This document shows, piece after piece, positions 8,636 to 16,843 of a stretch of 61,517 nucleotides of DNA; position 1 is the stretch's first letter; each line of letters starts with the position of its first letter. The translations under genes and the position numbers were made by a program. Origin of the DNA: an uncultured Pelagibacteraceae bacterium (GTDB lineage Bacteria > Pseudomonadota > Alphaproteobacteria > Pelagibacterales > Pelagibacteraceae). The notes beneath the pieces were generated by a model. That model had not been told where the DNA came from. It did no database searches and saw only the letters and a program-made list of their open reading frames with translations. The DNA lies in assembly GCA_902632515.1 (NCBI GenBank), contig CACPDA010000004.1, positions 1 to 61,517 on the forward strand, read 5' to 3'.

Positions 8636-9189
8636 TTTACGTAATAGACCATAATGATTCTTTTACTCACAATGTAGTTCATCAATTTTCAATATTTGAT
8701 GAAGTGGAATGTGATAATTATAATAAAATTAATAAAATAAAACTTCAAAAAGCTAAAGTGTTAGTTTTTTCTCCTGGACCAGGAAATCCAAAAGATTATC
8801 CAACAACTTCTAAGATTTATAAGCAATTTAAAGGAAAGAAAAAGATAATTGGAATTTGCTTAGGCTTTCAACAAATATTATTTTGTGAGGGAGCTAAAAT
8901 TGTTGAGCAAAAAAAAATTTATCATGGTTTCCAATCAGACATTAAGGTTGTTACTGATAAATCTTTATTTCAAAAAGGAAAAATATTTAAAGTAGGCAGA
9001 TATCATTCACTTAAATTAAAAGAACCTTTTAAAATCAATAATTTTGATATAACTATGAGGTGCTTAAAATCAAAAGTCGCAATGTCTTTTGAAAATAATA
9101 AAGAAAAAATATATGGATTTCAATTTCACCCAGAGTCTTTTTTAACTATCAATGGCAACTTACTTATTAAAAAAATCCTATCAGCTTAA
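8632..9189 (+). CDS. pabA: Glutamine amidotransferase component PabA (para-aminobenzoate/anthranilate synthase component II)
   Basis: 185 residues, class I glutamine amidotransferase. It hydrolyses glutamine and supplies ammonia to the component I partner. The oxyanion loop SPGPGNP (47-53), nucleophile in GICLGFQ (Cys76) and the His-Glu pair in FQFHPES (His166, Glu168) complete the triad. The usual histidine after LG in the nucleophile elbow (GICLGHQ) is phenylalanine here. The start overlaps the pabB stop as ATGA, and the 3' end overlaps the proposed pabC start by 38 bases. Confidence 0.88.
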   Translation: MIYVIDHNDSFTHNVVHQFSIFDEVECDNYNKINKIKLQKAKVLVFSPGPGNPKDYPTTSKIYKQFKGKKKIIGICLGFQQILFCEGAKIVEQKKIYHGFQSDIKVVTDKSLFQKGKIFKVGRYHSLKLKEPFKINNFDITMRCLKSKVAMSFENNKEKIYGFQFHPESFLTINGNLLIKKILSA

Positions 9190-9925
9190 AAATTTAAGAG
9201 AAATAAATTTTAAAGATCTATGGGAAGAACATGGTGTTTTTACCACAATGTGGATTTTTGGAAAACCTGCAAAGATTTTATTTTTTAAAAACCATATAAA
9301 GAATTTAATTAGATCACTTAAAAGTTATGGAATCGTAAAGAGATCTCTTAAAAAAGATATAATAAAAATTATAAATACTAATTTATCAAAAGGTAAAAAA
9401 TATAATCATCTTTTGAGAATTGCTTTAAATAAAAAAGTTATATCAGTATCTTTAAGAAAAAGGGTTCAACCTAAAAAAGATTTTAATTTAAAATTAGTAA
9501 ATTTAAAACGAGAAAAACCTAAATATAAAAATTTAAAATATAAAAAAATTTTAAGTCATCTTGCTAAATTAGATAATTCTAAGTCTGATATAGGTCTTGT
9601 GGTAAATAACAAAATTTTAGAAACAGGAACTTCAAATCTTTTATTTGTAAAAAAACAAAAAATATTTACTCCAATAAAAGATTATTATGAAGGAAATACT
9701 TTTAAGTTTTTTAAATCAAAAGTAAAAAAAATATCCAAAAAAAATATTTTGATCAAAGAATTAAATGACTATGAAGAAATAATATTAATTGGTTCAGGAA
9801 AGGGTGTTACCTCAGTAAAATCAATTAAAGAAATTGGATGGAAAAGAAAAAGTTTAAATAAATTTAAAGAATTCTCTAAATTTTACCAACGTGCTGTGAA
9901 AAAATGTAATAGCTTTAAATTCTAA
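9152..9925 (+). CDS. pabC: Class IV aminotransferase fold, aminodeoxychorismate lyase-like PabC
   Basis: 257 residues. It belongs to the PLP fold type IV family by the sequence HGVFTTM (27-33), a likely cofactor lysine in LKYKKIL (131 or 132), and the ILETGTSNLLFV strand with Glu157. After pabB and pabA the obvious role is aminodeoxychorismate lyase, releasing pyruvate and p-aminobenzoate. Start choice is uncertain: the ATG at 9152 lies 38 bases inside pabA but gives a normal distance to the HGVFTT motif. The sequence is divergent and very lysine rich, so a D-amino acid or branched-chain aminotransferase role is not fully excluded. Confidence 0.75.
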   Translation: MATYLLKKSYQLKNLREINFKDLWEEHGVFTTMWIFGKPAKILFFKNHIKNLIRSLKSYGIVKRSLKKDIIKIINTNLSKGKKYNHLLRIALNKKVISVSLRKRVQPKKDFNLKLVNLKREKPKYKNLKYKKILSHLAKLDNSKSDIGLVVNNKILETGTSNLLFVKKQKIFTPIKDYYEGNTFKFFKSKVKKISKKNILIKELNDYEEIILIGSGKGVTSVKSIKEIGWKRKSLNKFKEFSKFYQRAVKKCNSFKF

Positions 9926-9929
9926 ATAT

Positions 9930-10328
9930 ATGAGAGATCCAAACAATCCATGTTTATTTTGTAATATAAATAAAAGTGAAATTGTTCATGAGAATGATTT
10001 AGCTTATTCTAGTTATGACTCTTATCCTGTTGCCAAAGATCATTGCCTTATTATTCCTAAAAGACACATAAAAGATTATTTTTATCTATCTAAAAATGAA
10101 TTGATAGCATGTGATGAACTTATCAAAATTGTTAAAAATGAAATAATAAATAAAGATCAATCTGTAAAAGGATTCAATATTGGAACGAACATTGGAAAAA
10201 CCTCAGGTCAGTCGATTTTTCATTGTCATATTCATTTGATCCCAAGAAGAGATGGAGATGTAGAGAATCCACAGGGTGGAGTAAGGTCTGTCATACCTAG
10301 TAAGCAACATTATGAGAGAGAGAAATAG
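9930..10328 (+). CDS. HIT (histidine triad) family protein
   Basis: 132 residues of HIT fold. The N-terminal CLFCNI pair of cysteines is the usual short zinc-like knuckle, and the catalytic triad is HCHIHLIPR at 98-105. HINT-type members hydrolyse nucleoside phosphoramidates such as AMP-lysine; others are Ap4A hydrolases. The tail GDVENPQGGVRSVIP is typical of the bacterial branch. Four bases separate it from pabC, so it closes the operon that begins with the metC-like gene. The intergenic region after it carries the candidate apr promoter. Confidence 0.88.
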   Translation: MRDPNNPCLFCNINKSEIVHENDLAYSSYDSYPVAKDHCLIIPKRHIKDYFYLSKNELIACDELIKIVKNEIINKDQSVKGFNIGTNIGKTSGQSIFHCHIHLIPRRDGDVENPQGGVRSVIPSKQHYEREK

Positions 10329-10345
10329 GCTGTTATTAAAGACAA

Positions 10346-10380
10346 ATTGACTTGAGTTTGAGGTTGAACTATTAGTTCAA
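10346..10380 (+). promoter_or_regulatory. Candidate promoter and palindromic operator upstream of aprM
   Basis: TTGACT at 10346-10351 and TATTAG at 10369-10374 are spaced by 17 bases and could form a sigma70-type promoter, although the -10 match is only four of six. A perfect inverted repeat GTTGAAC-TATTA-GTTCAAC at 10362-10380 covers the -10 element. It is not followed by a T tract, so it reads better as a regulator binding site than as a terminator. aprM starts 48 bases downstream, after an AGGCGG ribosome-binding site. The arrangement suggests control of the apr genes by a repressor that blocks the -10; this is inference. Confidence 0.4.
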
Positions 10381-10428
10381 CTATATATAAAACTAAAAAA
10401 ATAATTCAAAATTTAACCATAGGCGGAA

Positions 10429-11223
10429 ATGTTAAATAATAATCCTTTTTCTATTTTAGCAGAGACAGTTTCACCACTTGCAATGCAATTTTTCATTATA
10501 GCTATGGTATTACTGATCGCAATCGGGACTATTATTCAAATGATCCATCACAAAAATCTTAAATACTTTTTTGAAAATGCAAAAAAAGCAAAATTATCAG
10601 CAACAAAAGAATTGGGTATTGGAGAAAAAACAGCAATAGTTGCAAAAACAACCGTCGTAGATATTGGTACAACATCTGAATTAGGTTTTGGAAAAAGAAG
10701 ATTAGCTCATGTACTTGGAATGTACGGTACAATATTGTTTTGGATATCTTCAGCTGTTTTAGTTTTTTGTTATACAGGTGTAAATAATTCAAATTCTGAA
10801 ACATGGTCAATGATTTGGCATGTTGGAGCTATCTTAACTTGTTTAGGTGGGTTTTGGTTTTGGTTTTTTTTAAGAGTAGACGTGTCTGCAGAAGCTCATC
10901 CATGGTATAGAGTTATTAAAGCAGATTTATTTGTTTTAGCATTGTTAGCTTGTTCTACTTTTGGATTAGCTTGGTCATATACACAATTTAATGGTTTATC
11001 GGGATTATCATATTTGTTTTTGACTTTATTTGTAGCATCAAACTTAGTTTTATTTGGTGGAGTTTATTGGTCAAAGTTTGCCCATATGTTCTACAAACCT
11101 GGTGCTGCAATACAAAAAAATTTAGCTGAAGCTGACGGATCTAGAGACAATCTTCCTCCTCCAGCTGATGCACCAGAGCAATTTGGCCTGGGTATAAAAA
11201 GAGAAGAGCCAAAACATTATTAA
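10429..11223 (+). CDS. aprM: Adenylylsulfate reductase-associated membrane protein AprM
   Basis: 264 residues with about five hydrophobic segments, including helices near residues 18-38, 95-115, 125-147, 165-182 and 190-210, and a proline-rich soluble tail (NLPPPADAPEQFG). Position immediately before aprB-aprA and overall layout match AprM of sulfur-oxidising bacteria, the proposed membrane anchor that passes electrons between APS reductase and the quinone pool. It replaces the QmoABC complex of sulfate reducers. Histidines in the membrane regions (HVLGMYG, WHVGAIL) could ligate haem but this is not established. A good ribosome-binding site, AGGCGG, precedes the ATG. Confidence 0.85.
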   Translation: MLNNNPFSILAETVSPLAMQFFIIAMVLLIAIGTIIQMIHHKNLKYFFENAKKAKLSATKELGIGEKTAIVAKTTVVDIGTTSELGFGKRRLAHVLGMYGTILFWISSAVLVFCYTGVNNSNSETWSMIWHVGAILTCLGGFWFWFFLRVDVSAEAHPWYRVIKADLFVLALLACSTFGLAWSYTQFNGLSGLSYLFLTLFVASNLVLFGGVYWSKFAHMFYKPGAAIQKNLAEADGSRDNLPPPADAPEQFGLGIKREEPKHY

Positions 11224-11254
11224 TATGATATCTAAAAAGGGAGAAAAATAAATT

Positions 11255-11725
11255 ATGTCAACATTTGTATATATGACTAGATGTGATGGTTGTGGACATT
11301 GTGTCGATATTTGTCCATCCGATATAATGCACATTGATGAAAATATAAGAAGAGCAAAAAACATAGAACCAAATTTTTGTTGGGAATGTTATTCTTGTGT
11401 TAAAGCGTGTCCAAATCATGCAATCGATGTAAGAGGTTATGCTGATTTTGCTCCTATGGGACATAGTGTTAGAGTAAGAAGAGAAGAAGAAAAAGGAACA
11501 ATTTCTTGGAAAATAAAATTTAGAAATGGAACGGAAAAAAACTTTGTTTCACCAATTACAACAAAACCTTGGGGAAAATTTATTCCTAAATTAGCTGAGG
11601 GTGATACGCCAAATCAAGGAGAGATTAATTCACAAAGATTATATAGAGAACCTGAAGGCTTAAACACAAATAAAGAGTTGCCTGCAGTTCCTAAAGAATC
11701 TTTTAAAAAAGGAGTTTACTACTAA
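11255..11725 (+). CDS. aprB: Adenylylsulfate (APS) reductase beta subunit
   Basis: 156 residues. Two 4Fe-4S clusters are specified by RCDGCGHCVDICP (Cys10, 13, 16, 20) and CWECYSCVKACP (Cys42, 45, 48, 52), followed by the beta-sheet region and the C-terminal tail that wraps the alpha subunit. AprB carries electrons between the FAD of AprA and the membrane partner. The enzyme interconverts APS with sulfite and AMP; with AprM present the oxidative direction (sulfite to APS) is the likely one. A GGGAG ribosome-binding site precedes the start, and the stop overlaps the aprA start by one base (TAATG). Confidence 0.95.
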   Translation: MSTFVYMTRCDGCGHCVDICPSDIMHIDENIRRAKNIEPNFCWECYSCVKACPNHAIDVRGYADFAPMGHSVRVRREEEKGTISWKIKFRNGTEKNFVSPITTKPWGKFIPKLAEGDTPNQGEINSQRLYREPEGLNTNKELPAVPKESFKKGVYY

Positions 11726-13584
11726 TGGCTAAACATAAAACTCATTTTGAAAATTGTGATGTTTTAGTTGTTGGTGGTGGAATGGCCGGCACAGGGGCAA
11801 CTTTTGAAGCAAGACACTGGGGAAGAGACTTAAAAATTATTTGTGTGGAAAAAGCTAACATAGATAGAAGTGGTGCTGTTGCACAAGGATTATATGCAAT
11901 CAATTGTTATATGGGTATGCAATGGGATGAAAATCAACCAGAGGACCATGTAAGATATGCAAGAAATGATCTAATGGGAATGGTTAGAGAAGATTTAGGA
12001 TATGACATGGCTCGTCACGTAGATTCTACAGTTCATATGTTTGATGAATGGGGTCTACCGATGATGAAAAATGAAAAGACTGGAAGATATTTAAGAGAAG
12101 GTAAGTGGCAAATCATGATCCATGGTGAAAGTTATAAACCAATTGTTGCTGAAGCTGCAAAAAAATCTGCTGATAAAATCTATAATAGAATAATGGTTAC
12201 ACATCTTTTAATGGATGAAGCTAAAGAAAATAGAATTGGTGGTGCTGTAGGTTTTAATATGAGAACAGGAGACTTTCATGTATTTAGAGCAAAAACGGTA
12301 ATCGTTGCGGCTGGCGGAGCTTCACATATATTTAAACCAAGGGCAGTTGGAGAAGGAATGGGTAGAACTTGGTACGCACCCTGGAGTAATGGTTCAGCTT
12401 ATGCTTTACCAATTGCAGCAGGTGCAAAAATGACTCAAATGGAAAATAGAATTGTTTTATGTAGATTTAAAGATGGTTATGGACCTGTTGGAGCTTATTT
12501 TTTACATTTAAAAACTTATACGCAAAATGCAAATGGAGAAAATTATGAAAAGAAATGGTACGACCAGACTAAAGAATTAGTAGGAGAATATATTGATCAT
12601 CATCCAACTCCAACTTGCTTAAGAAATCACGCATTTATTCAAGAAGTAGCTGCAGGTGGTGGACCAATTCATATGGTAACTAAAGAAGCTTTCCAAGATC
12701 CACATTTAGAGACAGTAGGTTGGGAAAACTTTTTAGGTATGACAGTTGGTCAAGCTGTAGTTTGGGCTTCTCAAAATATTGATCCTAAATACACAAATCC
12801 AGAGTTAACAACTTCAGAGCCATATGTAATGGGTTCACATGCTACATGTTCTGGTGCATGGGTAAGTGGTCCAGAAGATTTATCTCCACCAGAATATTTC
12901 TGGGGATACAATAGAATGTTGACTATAGAGGGTTTATTTGGAGCTGGGGATACAGTTGGAGGAAGTGCTCACAAATTTTCATCTGGTTCTTTTACTGAAG
13001 GTAGATTAGCTGCAAAAGCAGCAGTTAAATATATTCAAGATCAAAAAGCAGAAGGTATTAATGTTTCAGATAAACAATGTGAGAATTTTAAAAAAGCGGT
13101 CTACAAACCTTTAGAGACATATACAGTTTCTCAAAACGAAATTACAGGTGGAACAGTTTCTCCAAGTTATATTTCTCCTATCCAAGGTCTTCAAAGATTA
13201 CAAAAAATTATGGATGAGTATGTTGGTGGAATTACTTCAAATTATATGACTAATGGAAATATGTTAAAAAGAGCTTTAGAGCTTTTAGATTGGCTTCAAG
13301 AAGACTTAGAGAAAGTTGGAGCTGAAGATTATCATCAATTGATGAGAGCTTGGGAACTCAAGCATAGAACGCTGACATCTCAATGTGTGACAGAGCATAC
13401 TTTATTTAGAGAAGAAACACGTTGGCCAGGATATTATTACAGAGGTGATCATATGAAATTAGATGATGAAAACTGGCACTGTCTAACAGTTTCAAGAAGA
13501 GACCCTAAAACTGGAAAATTCTCGATGGAAAAAGTTCCTGTCTACCATATTGTGGACGAAAATGAGAAAAAAAAGGCCTCATAA
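11725..13584 (+). CDS. aprA: Adenylylsulfate (APS) reductase alpha subunit
   Basis: 619 residues, the usual size. The FAD-binding fold starts with DVLVVGGGMAGTGA (residues 12-25) and continues with the AQGLYAINCYMG segment and GAGDTVGGSAHKFSSGSFT, both characteristic of AprA and distinct from succinate dehydrogenase flavoproteins. The C-terminal REETRWPGYYYRGDH region is also typical. AprA binds APS or sulfite plus AMP next to the flavin. In an aerobic organism lacking dissimilatory sulfite reductase in view, it most plausibly oxidises sulfite produced by the desulfonating enzymes nearby. Base composition is slightly richer in G+C than neighbouring small genes, as expected for a well expressed gene. 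Confidence 0.96.
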   Translation: MAKHKTHFENCDVLVVGGGMAGTGATFEARHWGRDLKIICVEKANIDRSGAVAQGLYAINCYMGMQWDENQPEDHVRYARNDLMGMVREDLGYDMARHVDSTVHMFDEWGLPMMKNEKTGRYLREGKWQIMIHGESYKPIVAEAAKKSADKIYNRIMVTHLLMDEAKENRIGGAVGFNMRTGDFHVFRAKTVIVAAGGASHIFKPRAVGEGMGRTWYAPWSNGSAYALPIAAGAKMTQMENRIVLCRFKDGYGPVGAYFLHLKTYTQNANGENYEKKWYDQTKELVGEYIDHHPTPTCLRNHAFIQEVAAGGGPIHMVTKEAFQDPHLETVGWENFLGMTVGQAVVWASQNIDPKYTNPELTTSEPYVMGSHATCSGAWVSGPEDLSPPEYFWGYNRMLTIEGLFGAGDTVGGSAHKFSSGSFTEGRLAAKAAVKYIQDQKAEGINVSDKQCENFKKAVYKPLETYTVSQNEITGGTVSPSYISPIQGLQRLQKIMDEYVGGITSNYMTNGNMLKRALELLDWLQEDLEKVGAEDYHQLMRAWELKHRTLTSQCVTEHTLFREETRWPGYYYRGDHMKLDDENWHCLTVSRRDPKTGKFSMEKVPVYHIVDENEKKKAS

Positions 13585-13607
13585 TAAATTATTAAGTATA
13601 AATACCT

Positions 13608-13958
13608 ATGGACCTATTATCTAAATCAGATGAGGAAATATTTGCTATTGGAAAACCATTTTGGGAAAATTTAGTAAGATCTTCTAATATGAAAGATTAT
13701 GGTAGTTTTACCAGAGATTTTTCGACCCAGATGTTGTTTGGAGCAAATGAAGTGGAGTTAGGAAAGCAGTGGGCTAACAATGAACTTATTACTAATTTGA
13801 CTGAAACCTACGAGCCATTTGGGACCTTGAGGAGAGGAGAGCACATCACAATTCTTATTAAACAAAAAAATAAGAAAATTCCAGGTGAGTTTTTAGGAAG
13901 ACTAGTTCTTGGAGTTGAGGATGGTGAGTTAAAGGTCTTTGGAGCAACAATTTATTAG
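13608..13958 (+). CDS. Conserved-looking protein of unknown function between aprA and the sulfite exporter
   Basis: 116 residues, soluble, no signal peptide. It begins MDLLSKSDEEIFAIGKPFWE and ends with a strand-rich GEFLGRLVLGVEDGELKVFG region. The mix of an N-terminal helical part with a C-terminal curved sheet is reminiscent of NTF2-like or ligand-binding alpha+beta folds, but no family could be named. It starts 23 bases after aprA on the same strand and is probably co-transcribed, so a role linked to APS or sulfite handling is the best guess from context. Confidence 0.6.
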   Translation: MDLLSKSDEEIFAIGKPFWENLVRSSNMKDYGSFTRDFSTQMLFGANEVELGKQWANNELITNLTETYEPFGTLRRGEHITILIKQKNKKIPGEFLGRLVLGVEDGELKVFGATIY

Positions 13959-13989
13959 TTCAAAAAAAATTATTTTATTCAATTATAGT

Positions 13990-14017
13990 TTGACAATTTT
14001 TTTACTGGGTGTATTGA
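13990..14017 (+). promoter_or_regulatory. Weak candidate promoter upstream of the small membrane ORF and TauE-like gene
   Basis: A perfect -35 hexamer TTGACA occurs at 13990-13995 in a gap that is otherwise A/T runs. The best -10 at 16-base spacing is TATTGA (14012-14017), a poor match, so the call is tentative. It would let the small protein and the sulfite exporter be expressed separately from aprMBA. Confidence 0.25.
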
Positions 14018-14027
14018 GGATGTATAG

Positions 14028-14162
14028 ATGCACCTTTCAAATATAAAAATACCTCAAAAAATTTTAAATAAAAAAAATACTTTTATTAAAACTGGGATTT
14101 TTTCAGCTATTGCTACTTGTTGGGGTGTTATCTTAGTTGGAACTTTTTTGACATTCAAATAA
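14028..14162 (+). CDS. Small single-pass membrane protein (44 aa)
   Basis: A 44-codon ORF from ATG at 14028 to TAA at 14160-14162. A basic, amphipathic N-terminal half (IKIPQKILNKKNTFIK) is followed by a hydrophobic helix FSAIATCWGVILVGTFLTF. The single-pass topology and position 25 bases before the TauE/SafE gene suggest a small partner of that exporter or of the apr electron-transfer system. No family was recognised. Coding status is supported by the clean helix rather than by homology. Confidence 0.45.
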   Translation: MHLSNIKIPQKILNKKNTFIKTGIFSAIATCWGVILVGTFLTFK

Positions 14163-14187
14163 GTTTTACAAGACATTTTATTTTTAG

Positions 14188-15273
14188 ATGGAAGTTTTTT
14201 TACCTATAGCTGAAGTTTTTGTTAGTCCAATTGAAATTCTTTTATTAAGTGCACTGGTTGGGGTTCTCTCAGGCTTGTTTGGTGTTGGTGGGGGTTTTTT
14301 AATGACACCATTTTTAATTTTTTTAGGTGTACCACCAGCTTATGCTGTTGCAAATGAGGCTAATAATATTTTAGCTACATCAGTTTCTGGGTCTACTACC
14401 CATTGGTTAAAAAATACTTTGGATTATAAAATGGGTTTTATGATTGTAATTGGTGGTTCTATAGGAACAGCTTTAGGTATTTATACTTTTAGTTATTTTA
14501 AGGGAATTGGAAAAATAGATACAGTTATTTCTTTAGCTTATATGTACATACTTGCTATTATTGGAACATTAATGCTAGTTGAGAGTTTAGGTGAAATTGA
14601 TAAAGCAAAAAAAAATGTTGTAGAAAGAAAAAAATTACACGTCCATTATTGGATCCATGGTCTTCCATTTAGGATGAGATTTCCTAAATCTAAATTATAT
14701 GAAAGTATTTTTACTCCTATCATTATTGGCTTAGTTGTTGGATTTATAGCTGCCATTATGGGAATAGGTGGTGCTTTTATTTTGGTTCCAGCAATGATTT
14801 ATCTAATAAAAATGCCAACAAGATTAGTTCCTGGAACTTCTTTATTTGTAACTATTTTTGTAAGTGTAATCGTTACTTTTTTACATTCAATAAATTATGG
14901 CTCAATAGATTTGATGTTAGTATTATTATTAGTAGTTGGATCAATTATTGGTGTTCAAGTTGGCCAAAAACTAGGAGAACAAATCGATAGTTCAGGACTA
15001 AAAGCATTGTTAGCAATCTTGTTGCTGATTGTTGGTATTGCTATAGCTTATGATACCTTTTTCGCAGAAGAGATTTCAAATGTAGTAACAAAAATACCAA
15101 GCAGTGAATTAAATTTTTTCTCAAAATTTATTAAAGAATTTTCTAATGACATGCCATTCTTTTATGGATTGTTTTCAATTATGTTTGCGGTTCTTTTAGG
15201 TATTGCTGCAGCTTTTATAAGAAGATTTTTATCTAAGATGAGAAAAAAATATTTTGTTAAACCTTCAAAATAG
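14188..15273 (+). CDS. tauE: TauE/SafE family sulfite/sulfonate exporter
   Basis: 361 residues with about eight or nine membrane spans arranged as two repeats. Each repeat carries the family's glycine-rich motif: SGLFGVGGGFLMTPFL near residues 29-45 and AIMGIGGAFILVPAM near residues 190-205. Members export sulfite, sulfoacetate or related anions. Here the location between aprMBA and suyBA/xsc strongly suggests sulfite (or sulfonate) efflux, relieving toxicity when desulfonation outruns sulfite oxidation. The cytoplasmic loop between the repeats is longer than in small TauE proteins, and the tail ends in a basic stretch. The convergent suyB stop lies only two bases away. Confidence 0.88.
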   Translation: MEVFLPIAEVFVSPIEILLLSALVGVLSGLFGVGGGFLMTPFLIFLGVPPAYAVANEANNILATSVSGSTTHWLKNTLDYKMGFMIVIGGSIGTALGIYTFSYFKGIGKIDTVISLAYMYILAIIGTLMLVESLGEIDKAKKNVVERKKLHVHYWIHGLPFRMRFPKSKLYESIFTPIIIGLVVGFIAAIMGIGGAFILVPAMIYLIKMPTRLVPGTSLFVTIFVSVIVTFLHSINYGSIDLMLVLLLVVGSIIGVQVGQKLGEQIDSSGLKALLAILLLIVGIAIAYDTFFAEEISNVVTKIPSSELNFFSKFIKEFSNDMPFFYGLFSIMFAVLLGIAAAFIRRFLSKMRKKYFVKPSK

Positions 15274-15275
15274 TT

Positions 15276-16442
15276 TTATGCACTTCTATAAAGTTTGGTC
15301 ATAACAAATTCTTTATGTCCTAAAGCTTCAGCACAGGTTAATCTTCCATTAGCTACTCTAAGTGTGGTCTCTATTAGTCTGTCACCAGCCTCTGATAAGT
15401 TCATTTCTCTTGAAAGAATTTTCGATACGTCGCAATCAATATGCTCCCCCATACTTTTGACGGTAAGTGGATTAGCAGTTAATTTAACCACTGGTTCAAT
15501 AGGATTTCCAACAATGTTTCCTTGACCAGTTGGAAATAGATGAATGTTAAAGCCAGCGGCTGCTTGAAGAGTTACACATTCAGCTGCAGCAGATGATGTG
15601 TCCATAAAATATAAACCTTTACCTTTTTTTGGTTCTTCAGCTGGTTCTAAAACGTCTACAAATTTACAACTACCAATTTTTTGAAAATTTCCAAAAGCTT
15701 TTTCTTCAATTGTTGTTAAACCTCCCGCGATATTCCCAGCGGTTGGTTGGCTCTCTGATAAGTCATCTGTTGCTTCTTTTAAAATAAAATCATTATAAGC
15801 ACTCCATGTTTTCATAAACTTATCTGAGGCTTCTTTTGTTGCACCTCGTGTTGCGCAAACTTTTTCAGCACCTGTAAGTTCAGAAGTTTCACCAAAACAT
15901 AAATGAACACCTAATGGTTCAAGTTTATCCATCAAATTTCCAACTGTAGGGTTTGAAGCAAGGCCTGACGTTGTGTCTGACTCTCCACATTTTACTGATA
16001 TCCATAAATCACTGATTGGGCATTCTTCTCTTTGTTTTTCAGATGCCCACATTACAAATTCCTGAGCTTTTTTTGAAGCTTTCATTACAGTTCCGATATC
16101 ACCAGTTCGCTCGATATGAAAACCTTCAACTGGCTTTCCAGTTTTTGCAATACCATCAACAATTTTTTTTGTCCATTTAGGTTCAATTCCAATTACAATT
16201 ACAGCAGCTACGTTTGGATTACTTCCTGTGCCAATCATTGTCCTAAAGTGTAATTCTAGATCTGCACCAAACTGAAGTCTTCCGTAAGAATGAGGTAAAG
16301 CGATAGTTCCTTTTATATTATTTGCTACTGCTTCTGCACAAGCATTTGAAATATCATCTACAGGAAGAATGATAACATGATTTCTAGTACCCGCTCTTCC
16401 ATTTTCCCTTTTATAACCTAAAAAACTTTTTGGAATTTCCAT
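15276..16442 (-). CDS. suyB: (2R)-sulfolactate sulfo-lyase beta subunit SuyB
   Basis: 388 residues from the ATG at 16442, four bases after the suyA stop; longer upstream starts would run into suyA. It belongs to the altronate/galactarate dehydratase (UxaA C-terminal) superfamily. The matches to SuyB as I recall it are close: [64 protein letters not shown] and the C-terminal EALGHKEF...TKLYRSA. SuyAB splits sulfolactate into pyruvate and sulfite using an iron-dependent beta-elimination. The conserved cysteines at the KCGESDTT and LCFGETSE motifs are present. A different sugar-acid dehydratase is possible but less likely beside xsc and aprBA. Confidence 0.88.
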   Translation of the reverse strand: MEIPKSFLGYKRENGRAGTRNHVIILPVDDISNACAEAVANNIKGTIALPHSYGRLQFGADLELHFRTMIGTGSNPNVAAVIVIGIEPKWTKKIVDGIAKTGKPVEGFHIERTGDIGTVMKASKKAQEFVMWASEKQREECPISDLWISVKCGESDTTSGLASNPTVGNLMDKLEPLGVHLCFGETSELTGAEKVCATRGATKEASDKFMKTWSAYNDFILKEATDDLSESQPTAGNIAGGLTTIEEKAFGNFQKIGSCKFVDVLEPAEEPKKGKGLYFMDTSSAAAECVTLQAAAGFNIHLFPTGQGNIVGNPIEPVVKLTANPLTVKSMGEHIDCDVSKILSREMNLSEAGDRLIETTLRVANGRLTCAEALGHKEFVMTKLYRSA

Positions 16443-16446
16443 ATTC

Positions 16447-16731
16447 TTACCACTTCTTTGTTTTGACATTGTGAACATGAACATGTTCACCTTTTTTAAT
16501 GGATTTTACAACTTTACCAATATCATGACCATATTTTAAAATTGTGTCTCCCTCATTTAAATCTTTCATTGCAATTTTATGACCTAAGGGTATTTCATCT
16601 GCTGATTGAATATTGACTGTGCTATCGTTTTCCATTATCCAGCAAGAGCAATCTTGTTTTGGGGTGATTTTTTCAACAACAATGACGCCAACATTGTCTT
16701 TTTGGTCGTGAATAATAATGTCAGTAGCCAT
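16447..16731 (-). CDS. suyA: (2R)-sulfolactate sulfo-lyase alpha subunit SuyA
   Basis: 94 residues from the ATG at 16731 ([12 protein letters not shown]...). The frame is open for 19 more codons upstream, but those lie in the divergent regulatory region. This is the small SAF-domain subunit, homologous to the N-terminal part of altronate dehydratase: [15 protein letters not shown], then [23 protein letters not shown] and [12 protein letters not shown] at the end. It partners SuyB and is encoded four bases upstream of it. The split into separate small and large subunits is the usual Suy arrangement. Transcription is divergent from xsc. Confidence 0.87.
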   Translation of the reverse strand: MATDIIIHDQKDNVGVIVVEKITPKQDCSCWIMENDSTVNIQSADEIPLGHKIAMKDLNEGDTILKYGHDIGKVVKSIKKGEHVHVHNVKTKKW

Positions 16732-16843
16732 AATTATAGTGTCGAAATGTTTATTTGAATTTCGTAAAAACTTATATATTAATCGCAAAAATTAACAATT
16801 AAATTTTAAAAAAATTCGTTTCAAATTAAGAAAGGTTCTATTA
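16732..16843 (+). promoter_or_regulatory. Divergent suyA/xsc regulatory region
   Basis: The 112 bases between the suyA and xsc start codons must hold the promoters of both operons. An inverted repeat CGAAAT (16743-16748), ten-base spacer, ATTTCG (16759-16764) sits next to suyA and could be an operator for a shared regulator. On the xsc side an AGAAAGG ribosome-binding site lies at about 16828-16834. No regulator gene is adjacent. Boundaries of the promoters cannot be set from sequence alone. Confidence 0.4.

Noticed and set aside
16732..16788. N-terminal extension of SuyA from an ATG at 16788
   Set aside because: The extension lies in the divergent regulatory region and does not resemble Suy[11 protein letters not shown] at 16731 is the normal beginning.
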